Numbered from the stretch's first letter, positions 51,174-60,393 are shown. The stretch is DNA of 64,000 nucleotides from LMUY01 sp965199105 (GCA_965199105.1 CBDAQO010000002.1:868001-932000); one strand, 5' to 3'. Translations and numbers: made by a program. Notes: generated by a model not told the origin, from the letters alone.

Positions 51174-51606
51174 CCAGCGGGCACGGCTTCGTAAATGCCT
51201 GCGAGGGGCCGGTCAGCGCGAGATCGGCGGCATCCTCATGGGGGAGCAAGTCGCAGCCGATCATTTCCGCATCATCGACTTCTCGGTCGACGACACAACC
51301 GGGACAGCCGCTCATTTCGTCCGCAGTCCCGACCATCATGCGCAAGCGCTCGACAGCTTCTTTCGAAAGACCGGCTCTGACTTCAAACGCTTCAACTATC
51401 TAGGCGAGTGGCACTCCCACCCCAGCTTTCCGGTCCGGCCGAGCCACGAGGACGTCATCTCGATGCAGAGCCTGGTCAACGGCGAGCGGGACATCGATTT
51501 TTCAGCGCTGCTGATCGTCCGGCTGCGGTACTTTCTCCACGTCGAGGCCGCCGCCTATATGTTCGTCCGGCGTGCCGCGGCCGCCAAGGTCGCGCTCACG
51601 ATCTGA
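51148..51606 (+). CDS. cap3: CBASS JAMM-family isopeptidase (Cap3)
   Basis: The 152-residue protein shows the JAMM metal site: Glu25 in REIGGILMGE, His89 and His91 in GEWHSHPSF, then Asp102 in RPSHEDVISM, with exact HxHx10D spacing. Cap3 removes CD-NTase from its conjugates and restrains the system. It overlaps the end of cap2 by 26 bp. With Cap2 and Cap5 this makes a type II CBASS. Confidence 0.9.
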   Translation: MVTISLPNDQRARLRKCLRGAGQREIGGILMGEQVAADHFRIIDFSVDDTTGTAAHFVRSPDHHAQALDSFFRKTGSDFKRFNYLGEWHSHPSFPVRPSHEDVISMQSLVNGERDIDFSALLIVRLRYFLHVEAAAYMFVRRAAAAKVALTI

Positions 51607-52518
51607 TCACAGTTCGAGGCATAATAGCCATGGCGTGGAAATGTTCCCCCGGACTCTGGCTGGCAAAGAAAGCAAAGAGTTGGGCGTCGTGGCCGAATAT
51701 CTCGCGATCTTACTTGGCCCATTCGACGCGCCGGACAAGCATGTTGTGAGCGCCTCCCGCTACGAATCGTAACTCGTCGTCATGTCGGCCGTGATCGGCA
51801 ACCTCAACAGCTTCGACAGCTGGCTGGTTCTGCCGCTCCTGACTTTGAGGGAACGGCCAGTCCCACTGATCGAGGGCGTCCTCGATCGGCGAGGCGTCTT
51901 TCAGTTTGTCGCTGTCGATGAAACAACCAAAACGGGAGCGCTGTTGCTGTCCCATTAGATCGTGCAGCGAAGAGACAAGCTGTCACCACAAGACGTCATC
52001 GTTCCCTTATGCGGACGCCGGGCCATGTCGAGGACGGGCGACTGACTTTGCGCACGCCCGGTTGCGTCACGATCCAGCTCGCGCCCTCCTAGGATGGCGG
52101 CGGCGTGTCTGCTTCCTGCACCGGCCTTCTTCAGAGCGGACGGTCCGGTTCCGGCCAATACACGCTGCAAACCGACTAAGCGCTCAAGCGACGGACGGTT
52201 GAGCATGTCGCACCATCAGGAAGGGTATCGTAGGCCAATCAAAGACAAGTAAAGGCCCGCGGAATCAGAAAAACGACTTACCAAAACCCCCCTTTTCGTA
52301 AGCTCGTAGGAGCAAATAGGCAGTTGCCACAATTCAGACGGCTTGCGTAGGGTATTTTGGGTAATGACGAGGGTCTGAAATGGGCAGTGTGGAGGCGGAG
52401 CAGGGCACAAAATCTGACGAAGAGGCGAACTTCTTCAGTGCCTTACGCTTCCGCGGCGCCTTTGCTGCGGAGGCGTTGTCAGCCAACTTCCCGGCCGGAT
52501 GCGTGACTGGCGCAAAGG
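51607..52518. other. Gene-poor stretch with dispersed repeat copy 2
   Basis: No gene is supported across 900 bases. A 55-bp repeat lies at 52281-52335. A minus-strand frame at 51710-51955 contains EVADHGRHDDELRFVAGGAH, which looks protein-like but stops abruptly and is not assigned. Confidence 0.45.
52281..52335. repeat. 55-bp dispersed repeat, copy 2
   Basis: It begins CCAAAACCCCCCTTTTCGTA, the same as 39367-39421 with about three differences. It lies 180 bp left of the second parDE-like pair. Confidence 0.6.
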
Positions 52519-52851
52519 CTAGTCTGCCGAGGCGTCCTCCTGGTCAGGGATACCCGTCAGTAGCGGTGCCAGGTCGCGCGCCATGTGCAACACGCGCAGC
52601 ACGACCGGCGGCTGGCGTTCGGCGTTGTAGACCATCAGGTATGGGAAGGCGGCAACGCGCCAGAACCGATAGGGCGGAGGCAACAGCTCGGGTCGGACTC
52701 GGCCCAGCATCGGACGTTCAACGATGCGACGCGCGCTCTGTAATGTCGTCTGCAGCATGGCCCGGGCTGCGACCTCGTTGTCGCGCGCGATCCACGCGAG
52801 TGCCTGGGCCAAGTCTTCGCGCGCAACTGGCCCAAAGAAATCCGGGGTCAA
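52519..52851 (-). CDS. parE: ParE/RelE-superfamily toxin
   Basis: The 110-residue protein shows a ParE fold: ALAWIARDNEVAARAMLQTT, then RPMLGRVRPELLPPPYRFWR, then AAFPYLMVYNAERQPPVVLR and VLHMARDL. Unlike the two other parE copies in the window, this one is intact. Related toxins inhibit gyrase. It overlaps its antitoxin gene by 4 bp. The C-terminus has an extra acidic tail (DQEDASAD). Confidence 0.85.
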   Translation of the reverse strand: MTPDFFGPVAREDLAQALAWIARDNEVAARAMLQTTLQSARRIVERPMLGRVRPELLPPPYRFWRVAAFPYLMVYNAERQPPVVLRVLHMARDLAPLLTGIPDQEDASAD

Positions 52852-53105
52852 GCGCTCCGGCGAGCCGCGCGGGTGATCAAGTCTTCCATCTCCCGCTCGA
52901 CAGCCTCGAGCGGCAGATAGCCGAGCCGGTCGCCTTCTTGCTCGGCCGCAATGACCGAGGCGAGCAGCTCGGCTCGCGCAGCATCCTGTCGGCGCAGCAA
53001 GCCGATCCCGGCTGCTACGACCTCATTCACGTCCCGGAACCGTCCTGTAGCGACCGCCTCAGCCGCAAATTGCTCCAGGTCCGGAGGAAGGGTCACGCTG
53101 TCCAT
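52848..53105 (-). CDS. parD: ParD-type antitoxin
   Basis: The 85-residue protein begins MDSVTLPPDLEQFAAEAVAT, then GRFRDVNEVVAAGIGLLRRQ, a ribbon-helix-helix antitoxin of the CC2985 type, with an acidic helical tail. ATG 53105 is chosen because the family start matches. The divergent integrase gene starts 67 bp away. Confidence 0.85.
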   Translation of the reverse strand: MDSVTLPPDLEQFAAEAVATGRFRDVNEVVAAGIGLLRRQDAARAELLASVIAAEQEGDRLGYLPLEAVEREMEDLITRAARRSA

Positions 53106-53172
53106 ATCCGGATCATAGGGCAGGAAATGGCGACCGGAAAGGTTTTTGGACGGTTGGCAATAGAGGCAGCCC

Positions 53173-54297
53173 GTGTCTGACCCGACCGTTCCCGACAGCC
53201 CTGGTGAGCTTTTACCGCCAGCGCCCGGCGTGCCAGCGACGTCGCCACCGGCAGTCTCACCCGATGCCGGCCGGGCTTTGGCTGTTGTGTCGCGGCTGGC
53301 GCGCTCGCATCCGATGTCGGATGAGCTTCGCGGCCTGCTAGAGGGCAAGCTCGGAGAGGCCGTCTCCGCCGCGGCAGACTACGCCGCCGACACGATCGCG
53401 CCCTCGACGCGCGCGGCTTACATCCGGGACTGGGACGTCTTCGCCACCTGGTGCCGGGAGCAGGGGGCCGATGCCAATGCTCTGCCGACCCACCCGGTGC
53501 TGGTCGCCGCCTACATTGCCAGCCTTGCCGGGACGATCGGCAAGAGCGCCTTGCGTGGACGCCTGGCCGCCATCGCCTACCACCATCGACGGCGCGGTCT
53601 GATCTGGTCGGGCGCCTACCGAGCAATCCGGGAAACCCTGGCCGGCATCGGCCGGGCCCACGGCAAGCCGGTCCGGCCGTCGGCGGCGCTGACCTCGGTC
53701 GAGGTCAAGCGCCTGATTGCCGGCTGCGCCCAGGACCTCGCCGGGCTGCGGGACCGCGCGTTGTTCCTCGTCGGCTTCGCCGGCGCCTTTCGCCGCTCGG
53801 AGCTGGTGGCCATCGACGTGCACCACCTCCGCTTCGAGGCGGATTGCGTGGTGGTCCACCTTCCCCGCAGCAAAAGCGACCAGGCCGGAAAGGGGGCTGC
53901 CGTCACGCTGCCGCGCATGCGCGGCGCCGACAAAGCTGTCAGCGACACCTGCCCGGTGCGCGCGCTGGAGGCTTGGTTGCGACGCGCCAAGATCCGGCGC
54001 GGGGCGGTGTTCCGCAGCGTCACGGCGCACGGGACCCTGGAGGAGCGACTGACCGGGGCCGGCGTGCGCCACATTCTGCTAAGCCGGGCCAAGCTTGCCA
54101 AGCTGACGGTGCACGCGAGCGAGCGCCTTTCGCCGCACGGCTTGCGCGCGGGCTTGATCACCGAAGCATACCTCGCCGGCGCACCCGACGAGCAGGTGGC
54201 GGCGCACACGCGGCACGGCGACCTGTCGACGATGCGCGGCTACCGCAAGCGGGCGCGCATCACCGGGGACAACCCGGCCCGCCTGCTCGACCTCTGA
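53173..54297 (+). CDS. Tyrosine site-specific integrase
   Basis: The 374-residue protein has an N-terminal core-binding domain (TIAPSTRAAYIRDWDVFATW) and a C-terminal catalytic domain with Arg in FAGAFRRSELVAIDV, His-x-x-Arg in LSPHGLRAGLI, His in HTRHGDLSTM, and the nucleophile Tyr in RGYRKRAR. All key residues are present. The start is GTG. A truncated relative lies at 38846-39185. Both integrases lie near parDE genes and an scpA-like gene, suggesting a recurring mobile cassette. Confidence 0.9.
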   Translation: MSDPTVPDSPGELLPPAPGVPATSPPAVSPDAGRALAVVSRLARSHPMSDELRGLLEGKLGEAVSAAADYAADTIAPSTRAAYIRDWDVFATWCREQGADANALPTHPVLVAAYIASLAGTIGKSALRGRLAAIAYHHRRRGLIWSGAYRAIRETLAGIGRAHGKPVRPSAALTSVEVKRLIAGCAQDLAGLRDRALFLVGFAGAFRRSELVAIDVHHLRFEADCVVVHLPRSKSDQAGKGAAVTLPRMRGADKAVSDTCPVRALEAWLRRAKIRRGAVFRSVTAHGTLEERLTGAGVRHILLSRAKLAKLTVHASERLSPHGLRAGLITEAYLAGAPDEQVAAHTRHGDLSTMRGYRKRARITGDNPARLLDL

Positions 54298-54407
54298 ACA
54301 TGATGGCCAAGCCGGCGCGCTAGACGGACAGCGACCGGGAAGGGCAGGGGGCTTCCCGCCAAGCCGCGGGTGCCCATCGCGACGTACCGGCGGGCACCGA
54401 TTGGCTG

Positions 54408-54923
54408 TTGAACCTGCTGACGGTGAGCGGACCTGCCGGCGAGGTGGCGCGCTTCCGAGCGGTCGCGCACGGCACCGGCGGCGTGCCCTGGCACCTCGAT
54501 CTCGACCAGGAGGAGGCGCGCCTGTTCGCACCGATGGCGTCGGCGGGCCCTGAGGCGCGGATGCTGGCGCGGCAGCTCCGCGAGGTGATCGCCGCCCGGC
54601 ACGACCGGCTACTGGCGCGCTGGCGCGAGCCTGGTCTCTGCCCCTTTGACCTGCACCGGCTGGTGCCGATCCCGGACGGCATCCTGCAGCTGGGCGAAGA
54701 CGACCTGCACGCTCAGGACTGGCTGCGGGCGCATTGGGGCACCACCCGGCTTCGCACCGTTCGTATCCGCGAGGAGGGCAGCGACCGCCGGCTCCGCCGC
54801 AAGGCGGAGATCGTCTATGAGTTCCGGTCGGCCGACTGGACATCGTGGCAGGCGATCCTGCGGCTTCGGCGGGACTGGTCCAAGCTCGTGCTCACCGTGC
54901 GGCCCTCCTACAGCGATGGCTGA
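54408..54923 (+). CDS. Conserved hypothetical protein, DUF1281-like
   Basis: The 171-residue protein begins around NLLTVSGPAGEVARFRAVAH and later has DDLHAQDWLRAHWGTTRLRT and FRSADWTSWQAILRLRRDWS. The pattern of a beta-alpha start followed by a WGT segment resembles DUF1281/Api92-like proteins common on mobile elements. Only TTG or CTG starts are available (TTG 54408). Its stop overlaps the ATG of the following scpA by 8 bp, so the two are coupled. Confidence 0.6.
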   Translation: MNLLTVSGPAGEVARFRAVAHGTGGVPWHLDLDQEEARLFAPMASAGPEARMLARQLREVIAARHDRLLARWREPGLCPFDLHRLVPIPDGILQLGEDDLHAQDWLRAHWGTTRLRTVRIREEGSDRRLRRKAEIVYEFRSADWTSWQAILRLRRDWSKLVLTVRPSYSDG

Positions 54924-55761
54924 TTAGCGCAAAGCGCCGCTGGCCGACCCGCCGCCGGACGCCCTCTGGGACGATTGGGACAGTCCGCCCCGGGTTCCCG
55001 GCACGCCCGAGCTGCACCTCGACGGCTTCGACGGGTCGCTGGACCTCCTGCTCGACTTGGCCGAGCGCGAGCGGATCGACCTGAGCCGGCTCTCGGTCGT
55101 CGACATGACCGATCAGTTCCTCGCCGCCATGGTCCGCTACGAACGCCACGTGCGGCTGGAGCGGCGGGCAGACTGGCTCGTGCTGGCGACGCGCCTCGTT
55201 CTGCTGCGATCCAGGCTGCTGCTGCCGAGCACGCCCGAGATGGCGGGTGCGGCGCAGGCCGAAGCCAGACGTGAGCTTTCCCGGCTGCAGAACCTGCAGT
55301 TCGTGCGAGCCGCCGCCGGTTGGCTGGAGGCGCGGCCCCAACTTGGGCGGGACGTCTTCACGGCGCCACGGCGCGAGCGTGACCCGCGCGTGGCGTTCTA
55401 CATGCGGCTGATGGAGGCCTGCCTGGCTGTCCTTGAGCGCGAGGAGCAGGAGCTGCAGACCGCGGTCGTGGGCGTCTACCGGCCGGTGATCCCGGCGCTG
55501 TTCCGCATCCCGGACGCCCTCGCGCGCATGCGACAGCAGTTGGCCGAGGTAACGGAGGCGACGCCGCTGAAGAGCTTCCTGCCGAAACTCATCGAGAGTT
55601 TGCCGGACCGCGACCTCGTCGCGCGCTCAGCTGTCAGCAGCACGTTTGTCGCTGCCCTTGAGCTGGCCCGCTTAGCCGAGCTGGACTTGAGCAAGGGCAC
55701 GACATTCGAGCAGGTGACCGTCACGCCGGTGATCGCGCTTGCGAGTCCTTCGGCGGCCTGA
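54916..55761 (+). pseudogene. scpA: ScpA-like protein with an amber stop at codon 4
   Basis: ATG at 54916 overlaps the preceding stop and begins MAD, then TAG at 54925-54927. The same frame continues without interruption: PGTPELHLDGFDGSLDLLLD, LSVVDMTDQFLAAMVRYERH, LVLLRSRLLLPSTPEMAGAA, to the C-terminal winged helix. Without the TAG the protein would be 281 residues. Re-initiation at a later codon (CTG 54940, TTG 55057) could still give a near-complete or N-truncated protein. No scpB or smc is present. The other scpA copy at 40489 also has a single premature stop. Confidence 0.8.
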
Positions 55762-56642
55762 ACGAGGCTGTTTCCTGCGAGGAGTTCATGACCGCTTTGC
55801 GCTCATGTCGGACGTTCGTAACGTCTATCCGATCTTCCTGATAGCGGACATCCAGCGTAACATCAGCGGGGAAGTCTAGACTGAACCCGCCCGTCCTTTA
55901 GCCGTGCAGCGACAGCAACCATACCAGTTACGTAACGGATGACGGCCATCCTGACGCTGCCGATTGCCGGGAGCACCAAAAGGAAGCGTATGCTTGCGGA
56001 AGCCGATCCCGAGCATCTCAAAGTCAAACGCCTTTGTTTTCAGTACGGCCGAAGCGTTTTCGTGCTCGGGTATCGCAACACAGGGTCAGCGCGCCAAGTT
56101 CGACTACTGTGGCGCGGCGCAAATGTTACACGCTCGATGAACTCGCCAACCGTTAAAGGCAGGCATTAAAAGTCACTGTTAACGCACCGCCGACTGGCCG
56201 GGTGCGAAGCAGTGGATGATGATGACGCGCGACCCGGAGTCTAGCTACGACTGGGGTCGCGGATGCGAGCAGACCGTCTATGCGATCATAAACACCGGCA
56301 AGATTCCGGAAGTGGCGCCCCACGACGCCGGAGCGGGATACCGGACATCCCGTTCGTGGCCAGACTGGCCGAGAAAGCCGGTAGGCCTTTCGACGACCTT
56401 CAACGGGGGAGCACGTCGCGTGCTGAGGAACGGGCTACTTTACCCTGATGTTGCTTTTGTCAGTCCAAACGGTTGACATGGAGGCTTGTAGCGTAACAAA
56501 TCGTCCGTCTGACAAGGCCTGCGTGGGATTGGGGGAGACCGCCCCGGCGACGTCGACGGCGTATTCTACAATCTCCTGCTTTGAAAAAACTGTTCCTTGT
56601 TTGTTACTTCTCAATCTCTCCAACAATGGAGTAGTGCCGATC
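55762..56642. other. Gene-free stretch
   Basis: No supported gene or clear structure is seen in these 880 bases. Short frames show no recognisable family. Confidence 0.5.
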
Positions 56643-57101
56643 ATGAGTTGCACTGATGGTTGGAGCATCACCGGCTACTATCTGCCTTCGGAAGATCAGT
56701 TTCACGGTGAAGGAAAGTCCGCGGACGTAACGGGCTGGAAGACCGACACGTTCCCGGAGGACTTTCTTCGCGCGGCAAAGATGGAAGGCTGGGCCATGAC
56801 CCGCTACGGGTGGTTTCTTGGCTGGAGCGGCGGGCGTTGGACTAAAGAGGACGCGCCTTTGAACGCGCGTGGAGGATCTCTGGGCCAGGGAAGCTTGGCA
56901 GTAGACCCTGCGGTCATTCCACTAGGGACGGCTGTCACAATCCCCAATGCGCCCGCGCCATGGAACACTCAGCAGTTCATCGCGGATGATACCGGCAGTC
57001 GCATAAATGGCCAGCATGTGGATATCTATTGCGGCGCTGGCTCAGCCGCCAAGTCCGAGACGTTTCGGGTGACATCAAACAATGGTCGGGTCTGCTTTTA
57101 G
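56643..57101 (+). CDS. 3D-domain protein (lytic-transglycosylase-like barrel), no signal peptide
   Basis: The 152-residue protein begins MSCTDGWSITGYYLPSEDQF, then WFLGWSGGRW, then LGQGSLAVDPAVIPLGTAVT and FIADDTGSRINGQHVDIYCG. The last two carry the Asp residues of the 3D domain that acts on peptidoglycan in MltA-like enzymes. No export signal is visible, which suits an effector or phage-type lysin better than a housekeeping enzyme. A second cell-wall-like gene follows after 34 bp. Confidence 0.7.
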   Translation: MSCTDGWSITGYYLPSEDQFHGEGKSADVTGWKTDTFPEDFLRAAKMEGWAMTRYGWFLGWSGGRWTKEDAPLNARGGSLGQGSLAVDPAVIPLGTAVTIPNAPAPWNTQQFIADDTGSRINGQHVDIYCGAGSAAKSETFRVTSNNGRVCF

Positions 57102-57135
57102 CCGCGGTGCGATACACCAAAGGAAGGGTGAAGCT

Positions 57136-57603
57136 ATGGACGCAGCAAAGGTCGCCACCTTGGTTGTCAACGGATCGGACCCGGCAATGCTCGAAAAGGC
57201 GAAGCGCTTCGCCGGCAACTTCGTATGGGGAGACCCAAAGAAGCAGACCAACACCTGTGCCGCCACGCTGAGCTTCCTGCTAGATCAGTCAGGCATCGAT
57301 GTTGGCGTGAAAGACGCTGTAGTCGACCTTTCGGCCACCCTTGAGAGTACGCGAGGCTGGGCTCGGATCAACGATCTCGCCGCACTCCAGATCGGCGACA
57401 TCGGCGTCTTTGCTTACGACGCGCAGGGCTTCAACGAGGGCATCCACCACATATACCTAGTGATCGACATCCCCGATCCTGCGTCGCCGTTGGTGGCCGA
57501 CAACCAGGGGGTCGGCTCGCATCAGCGGCCGGTTTACGGCGGCGCCATGGCTGGTATCAAGACGACCGCGTCGCCGACGAATTACTTTCTCAGGGCAACT
57601 TAG
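57136..57603 (+). CDS. Cys-His peptidase-like protein (possible peptidoglycan amidase)
   Basis: The 155-residue protein from ATG 57136 has KQTNTCAATLSFLLDQSGID with a Cys at a helix start, then LAALQIGDIGVFAYDAQGFN and EGIHHIYLVIDIPD with a His, then VADNQGVG. The order of Cys, the GDI strand, then His is that of NlpC/P60 or CHAP amidases, although exact family assignment is uncertain. No signal peptide is present. It is likely co-transcribed with the 3D-domain gene. Confidence 0.55.
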   Translation: MDAAKVATLVVNGSDPAMLEKAKRFAGNFVWGDPKKQTNTCAATLSFLLDQSGIDVGVKDAVVDLSATLESTRGWARINDLAALQIGDIGVFAYDAQGFNEGIHHIYLVIDIPDPASPLVADNQGVGSHQRPVYGGAMAGIKTTASPTNYFLRAT

Positions 57604-58045
57604 CCGCTCCCACAGTCTCCCCCGTCATATACCGGCCGTCTTCCGGCCGCCTCGCTTGGTCGATGGCCGTGAGCGCTTCTAGCATGGGGGCGATGCTGAC
57701 AGCCCGCTTGCTCTACCGACTTCGGTCGAAAGCAGCCGGAGGGTGAACGCAGCTAGTGTCCGCTTCTCGCTTCCGCCCTCTCCGTACCCGACGGTCCGTT
57801 CCCGGCCCAAAGATGTGCGGTATCATGACGCAGCGTCCACCGGGATGCCATTTTGCTGTTTGAGTTGAGAGACTTAGTTCGCATTCCTGGTGAGCTACTG
57901 CATTCCTGGATATGAGATTTCAGCACTCATCCTAGCGAAGCCGAGAAGTGTCCCTAGCCGCCAGGAGAGTCCCTGCCCGGTCTGACGTCAGCATGTCCGA
58001 CGGTTTAGGTTGGATCCAGGACGTCCAGGAACATGGGGCGAGACG
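57604..58045. other. Gene-free stretch between convergent genes
   Basis: No coding sequence or strong structure is recognised in 440 bases. Confidence 0.5.
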
Positions 58046-58825
58046 TCAGCAAAGAGTTGCGCCGACGGGAACGGCTGCGAGTCCAGCACGCGTTAGCAGT
58101 GCGGGCAGGCCGTCTGGGCCGAAGCAGTGCAGAGCACCGACGACGGCCAAGGTCGGCACGCCGTCACCTGCCATCCTCAGCAGCTCCGGTAACCAGGCCC
58201 GGTTGCGCCCCCCCAGCAAAGCGCTGAAGCCAACGGGGCACATCGTCAGGCGCTGTTGCATGATGGCCTGGAAGATCGCCTCGTCATTCTCTCGCCAGGC
58301 TCTTACCATCGAAGCGATCTCATGTGAGGTATGGCGGGCGTCGGCAAAGAGCGAGAGCATCCGGAGTTGCTCGTCGAGTGGAATGGCGCTGAAGGTCCGG
58401 AGTGCATCAGCTTGTGTTTCGAGGGTGCCTCTGGCCTTCCTGTCCGCCGTACACCGATTCCAGAAGTGGCGATCGACGCCTGCTGCCGCGGTGATACTAA
58501 GTCTACCGCTATAGGCCATCTGGAAAGTGATGGCAGCCACCCACGGCTGCAGCCGAGCGAGATTGTCGGGTGGCAGTCCTGCTTCGACCCACGCCTGTTG
58601 CATCATCGACCAGGACGGCTCGGGAATAAGTCGTTCAAGGCGGTCTCCATCAGGTAACGTCAGCAGCGCCGGATCCGGAACTGCATTAAGGTCCGACTCA
58701 AAGACGACCCGGTTGGCTTGGCTGTAAGCCTGTTCTATAGCCGTCGCGGGATCGAACCTGTCATCGTCCATGACGTGAACCGCAGCAAGCACTGAGAAAT
58801 TCGAACCGACAAACTTCCAAAGCAC
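58046..58825 (-). CDS. TraB/GumN-family protein
   Basis: The 259-residue protein has the TraB/PrgY/GumN layout: SNFSVLAAVHVMDDDRF near the N-terminus, VFESDLN, then a helical middle, and RAWLPELLRMAGDGVPTLAV followed by VGALHCFGPDGLPALLTRAG at the end. Conserved Glu and His residues suggest a metal-dependent hydrolase of the erythromycin-esterase/TIKI type. Most GumN proteins carry a signal peptide; this one does not. The start is GTG 58825. It lies 122 bp downstream of the ApeA-like gene on the same strand. Confidence 0.75.
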   Translation of the reverse strand: MLWKFVGSNFSVLAAVHVMDDDRFDPATAIEQAYSQANRVVFESDLNAVPDPALLTLPDGDRLERLIPEPSWSMMQQAWVEAGLPPDNLARLQPWVAAITFQMAYSGRLSITAAAGVDRHFWNRCTADRKARGTLETQADALRTFSAIPLDEQLRMLSLFADARHTSHEIASMVRAWRENDEAIFQAIMQQRLTMCPVGFSALLGGRNRAWLPELLRMAGDGVPTLAVVGALHCFGPDGLPALLTRAGLAAVPVGATLC

Positions 58826-58947
58826 CGGCTTTCACTCCAATTGTCTGTTAGCATTCTCAGAGTATATCGCTTTACCCAAAGCCATTTTTCAGCTCTTAGG
58901 TTAACTACACTGAACTGATCTCCGTTGTAGGGCAAAAGAAAATCAGG

Positions 58948-60393
58948 TTAGCCATGGTTCATGTTAGATTCGGGATCCAACAATCCGCAGCGCACCAGGA
59001 AAAAATTTAATCGCATCGAAACAGGAGACTTCATAATGGCATTCCGGATGCAGTCCTTTGGGATGCCGATCTCCTGCAATATCCTTGCGTGATACAATAC
59101 AGATATCACTTCACTTAAGTCAGAAACGGTCCTAATGCTAGTCGAATATTCATCTACACCGGATGCCGCTCCAGTATGAGCCATGGCGTGTCGAAGCTTG
59201 ACACACATCTGCACCAGCTTTTTGAGCTTCTCGTCATCCAGAACGGCCGGACCCGTCTTCAGGATCTCCCATATCCTGTCTCTGAAACTCGGTCCAGAAG
59301 CTCTATTCAAGCACTCCCTAACCCAGTTTTTATCGTTTTGATCGGCTATCTGAGAGAGAATCGACTGGACCCTTCTTTTACGTTCCAGGTCTTCGGTCAC
59401 CGGGAATAGGCTTCGGTGAAGTGCTTCCAATCCTACCACAAGGCTTGTGAATTTTTGCTCAGTGTAAAGTTCCATTCCTCGGCGGTTTCCCAAATACATG
59501 TAGAACCCCGATCCAACTGCATTACGCCTATTTATATAAGCGCCAACTATTTCTCCAAATGAGTTCTCAACCACCGGGTATGTAAACCAGCAATCGCCGA
59601 ATCTAACCTTTCTAGTCGTTTTTTTTACCCTTCTGAAATAGAACCTGTATGTCCCTTCGTCTCCTCCTCCCACATAGGGGAACTCTAGACTTCGCTCAAC
59701 ATCTGTTAAAAGGAGCATCAGCTCCTCAAACATCCTGAAGGTATCGTCCAGCTCAACAAGGCCTTTTGGGATGGTAGTGGACAATACACAGAGCGCAATT
59801 TCCCTCAGCGTTACCGGATCGTTGTAGAATTCTCCGCTCTCGGCTCTCGCGTCGAAAACCATCTGTATTCTGCATCCAGCTTCTTCATACGTTCTGTCAG
59901 CTCGAACCAGGTGTCGCAACGTAAGCGCGTCTTCTTGACGATCAAACCTGAAGCCCCGTAAGGCGAGCCATTGCTCATAACCGGTCAGCGGAATGCGAAG
60001 CTCGTTGAATACGGGAAACTCCGAACGCGTTCCAAAAGGCTTGGACCCGATTAAACACTTACCGGCTGAATAGCCCTGATAAGATAAACCGTTGCTGGCG
60101 AACTTAGTAGGACCATCTGCCCAGACATCTCCAAGAAGAAGGTGTTCAGTTCGCTCTTTGAGTATGCCCGCTATGAGGCGATTAGTTGCCCGCCCATGGC
60201 CCGCGAGTGCGGCAAACGGCCCTTTGTCCGACGGAAGTTCAGTATCTAGATCGAGGCGGGCTTCGCCGACATAGCTGATTGTCAGGCGGCCAAAGGCACC
60301 CCCTGCGGGAGCAAAGTTTCCCTCTGGGATATCCATGTTGCTCCACCAGAAATAGCCGCGCTCATCAAGTTCCAGGTTGTCTTCCATTCGCAC
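58948..60393 (-). CDS. apeA: ApeA-type anti-phage protein with C-terminal HEPN domain
   Basis: The 481-residue protein starts with an ApeA N-terminal domain (LDERGYFWWSNMDIPEGNFA, then FGRLTISYVGEARLDLD) and ends with a HEPN domain (VGLEALHRSLF, KKLVQMCVKLRHAMAHTGAA). The Rx4H motif is Arg401 to His406; the usual Asn after Arg is His here. ApeA is a single-gene defence protein thought to cut RNA during infection. The gene is clearly AT-richer than its surroundings, consistent with transfer. Two ATG starts six bases apart are possible. Confidence 0.8.
   Translation of the reverse strand: MRMEDNLELDERGYFWWSNMDIPEGNFAPAGGAFGRLTISYVGEARLDLDTELPSDKGPFAALAGHGRATNRLIAGILKERTEHLLLGDVWADGPTKFASNGLSYQGYSAGKCLIGSKPFGTRSEFPVFNELRIPLTGYEQWLALRGFRFDRQEDALTLRHLVRADRTYEEAGCRIQMVFDARAESGEFYNDPVTLREIALCVLSTTIPKGLVELDDTFRMFEELMLLLTDVERSLEFPYVGGGDEGTYRFYFRRVKKTTRKVRFGDCWFTYPVVENSFGEIVGAYINRRNAVGSGFYMYLGNRRGMELYTEQKFTSLVVGLEALHRSLFPVTEDLERKRRVQSILSQIADQNDKNWVRECLNRASGPSFRDRIWEILKTGPAVLDDEKLKKLVQMCVKLRHAMAHTGAASGVDEYSTSIRTVSDLSEVISVLYHARILQEIGIPKDCIRNAIMKSPVSMRLNFFLVRCGLLDPESNMNHG

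Noticed and set aside
51710..51955. An 81-codon minus-strand frame after cap3
   Set aside because: It looks protein-like in the middle but has no recognisable family, start signal or conserved end, so it is left unassigned.
40489..55761. Stop-codon reassignment or programmed recoding to explain the interrupted genes
   Set aside because: TAA, TAG and TGA are all involved, at unrelated positions in decaying mobile genes, and all intact genes use all three as normal stops.
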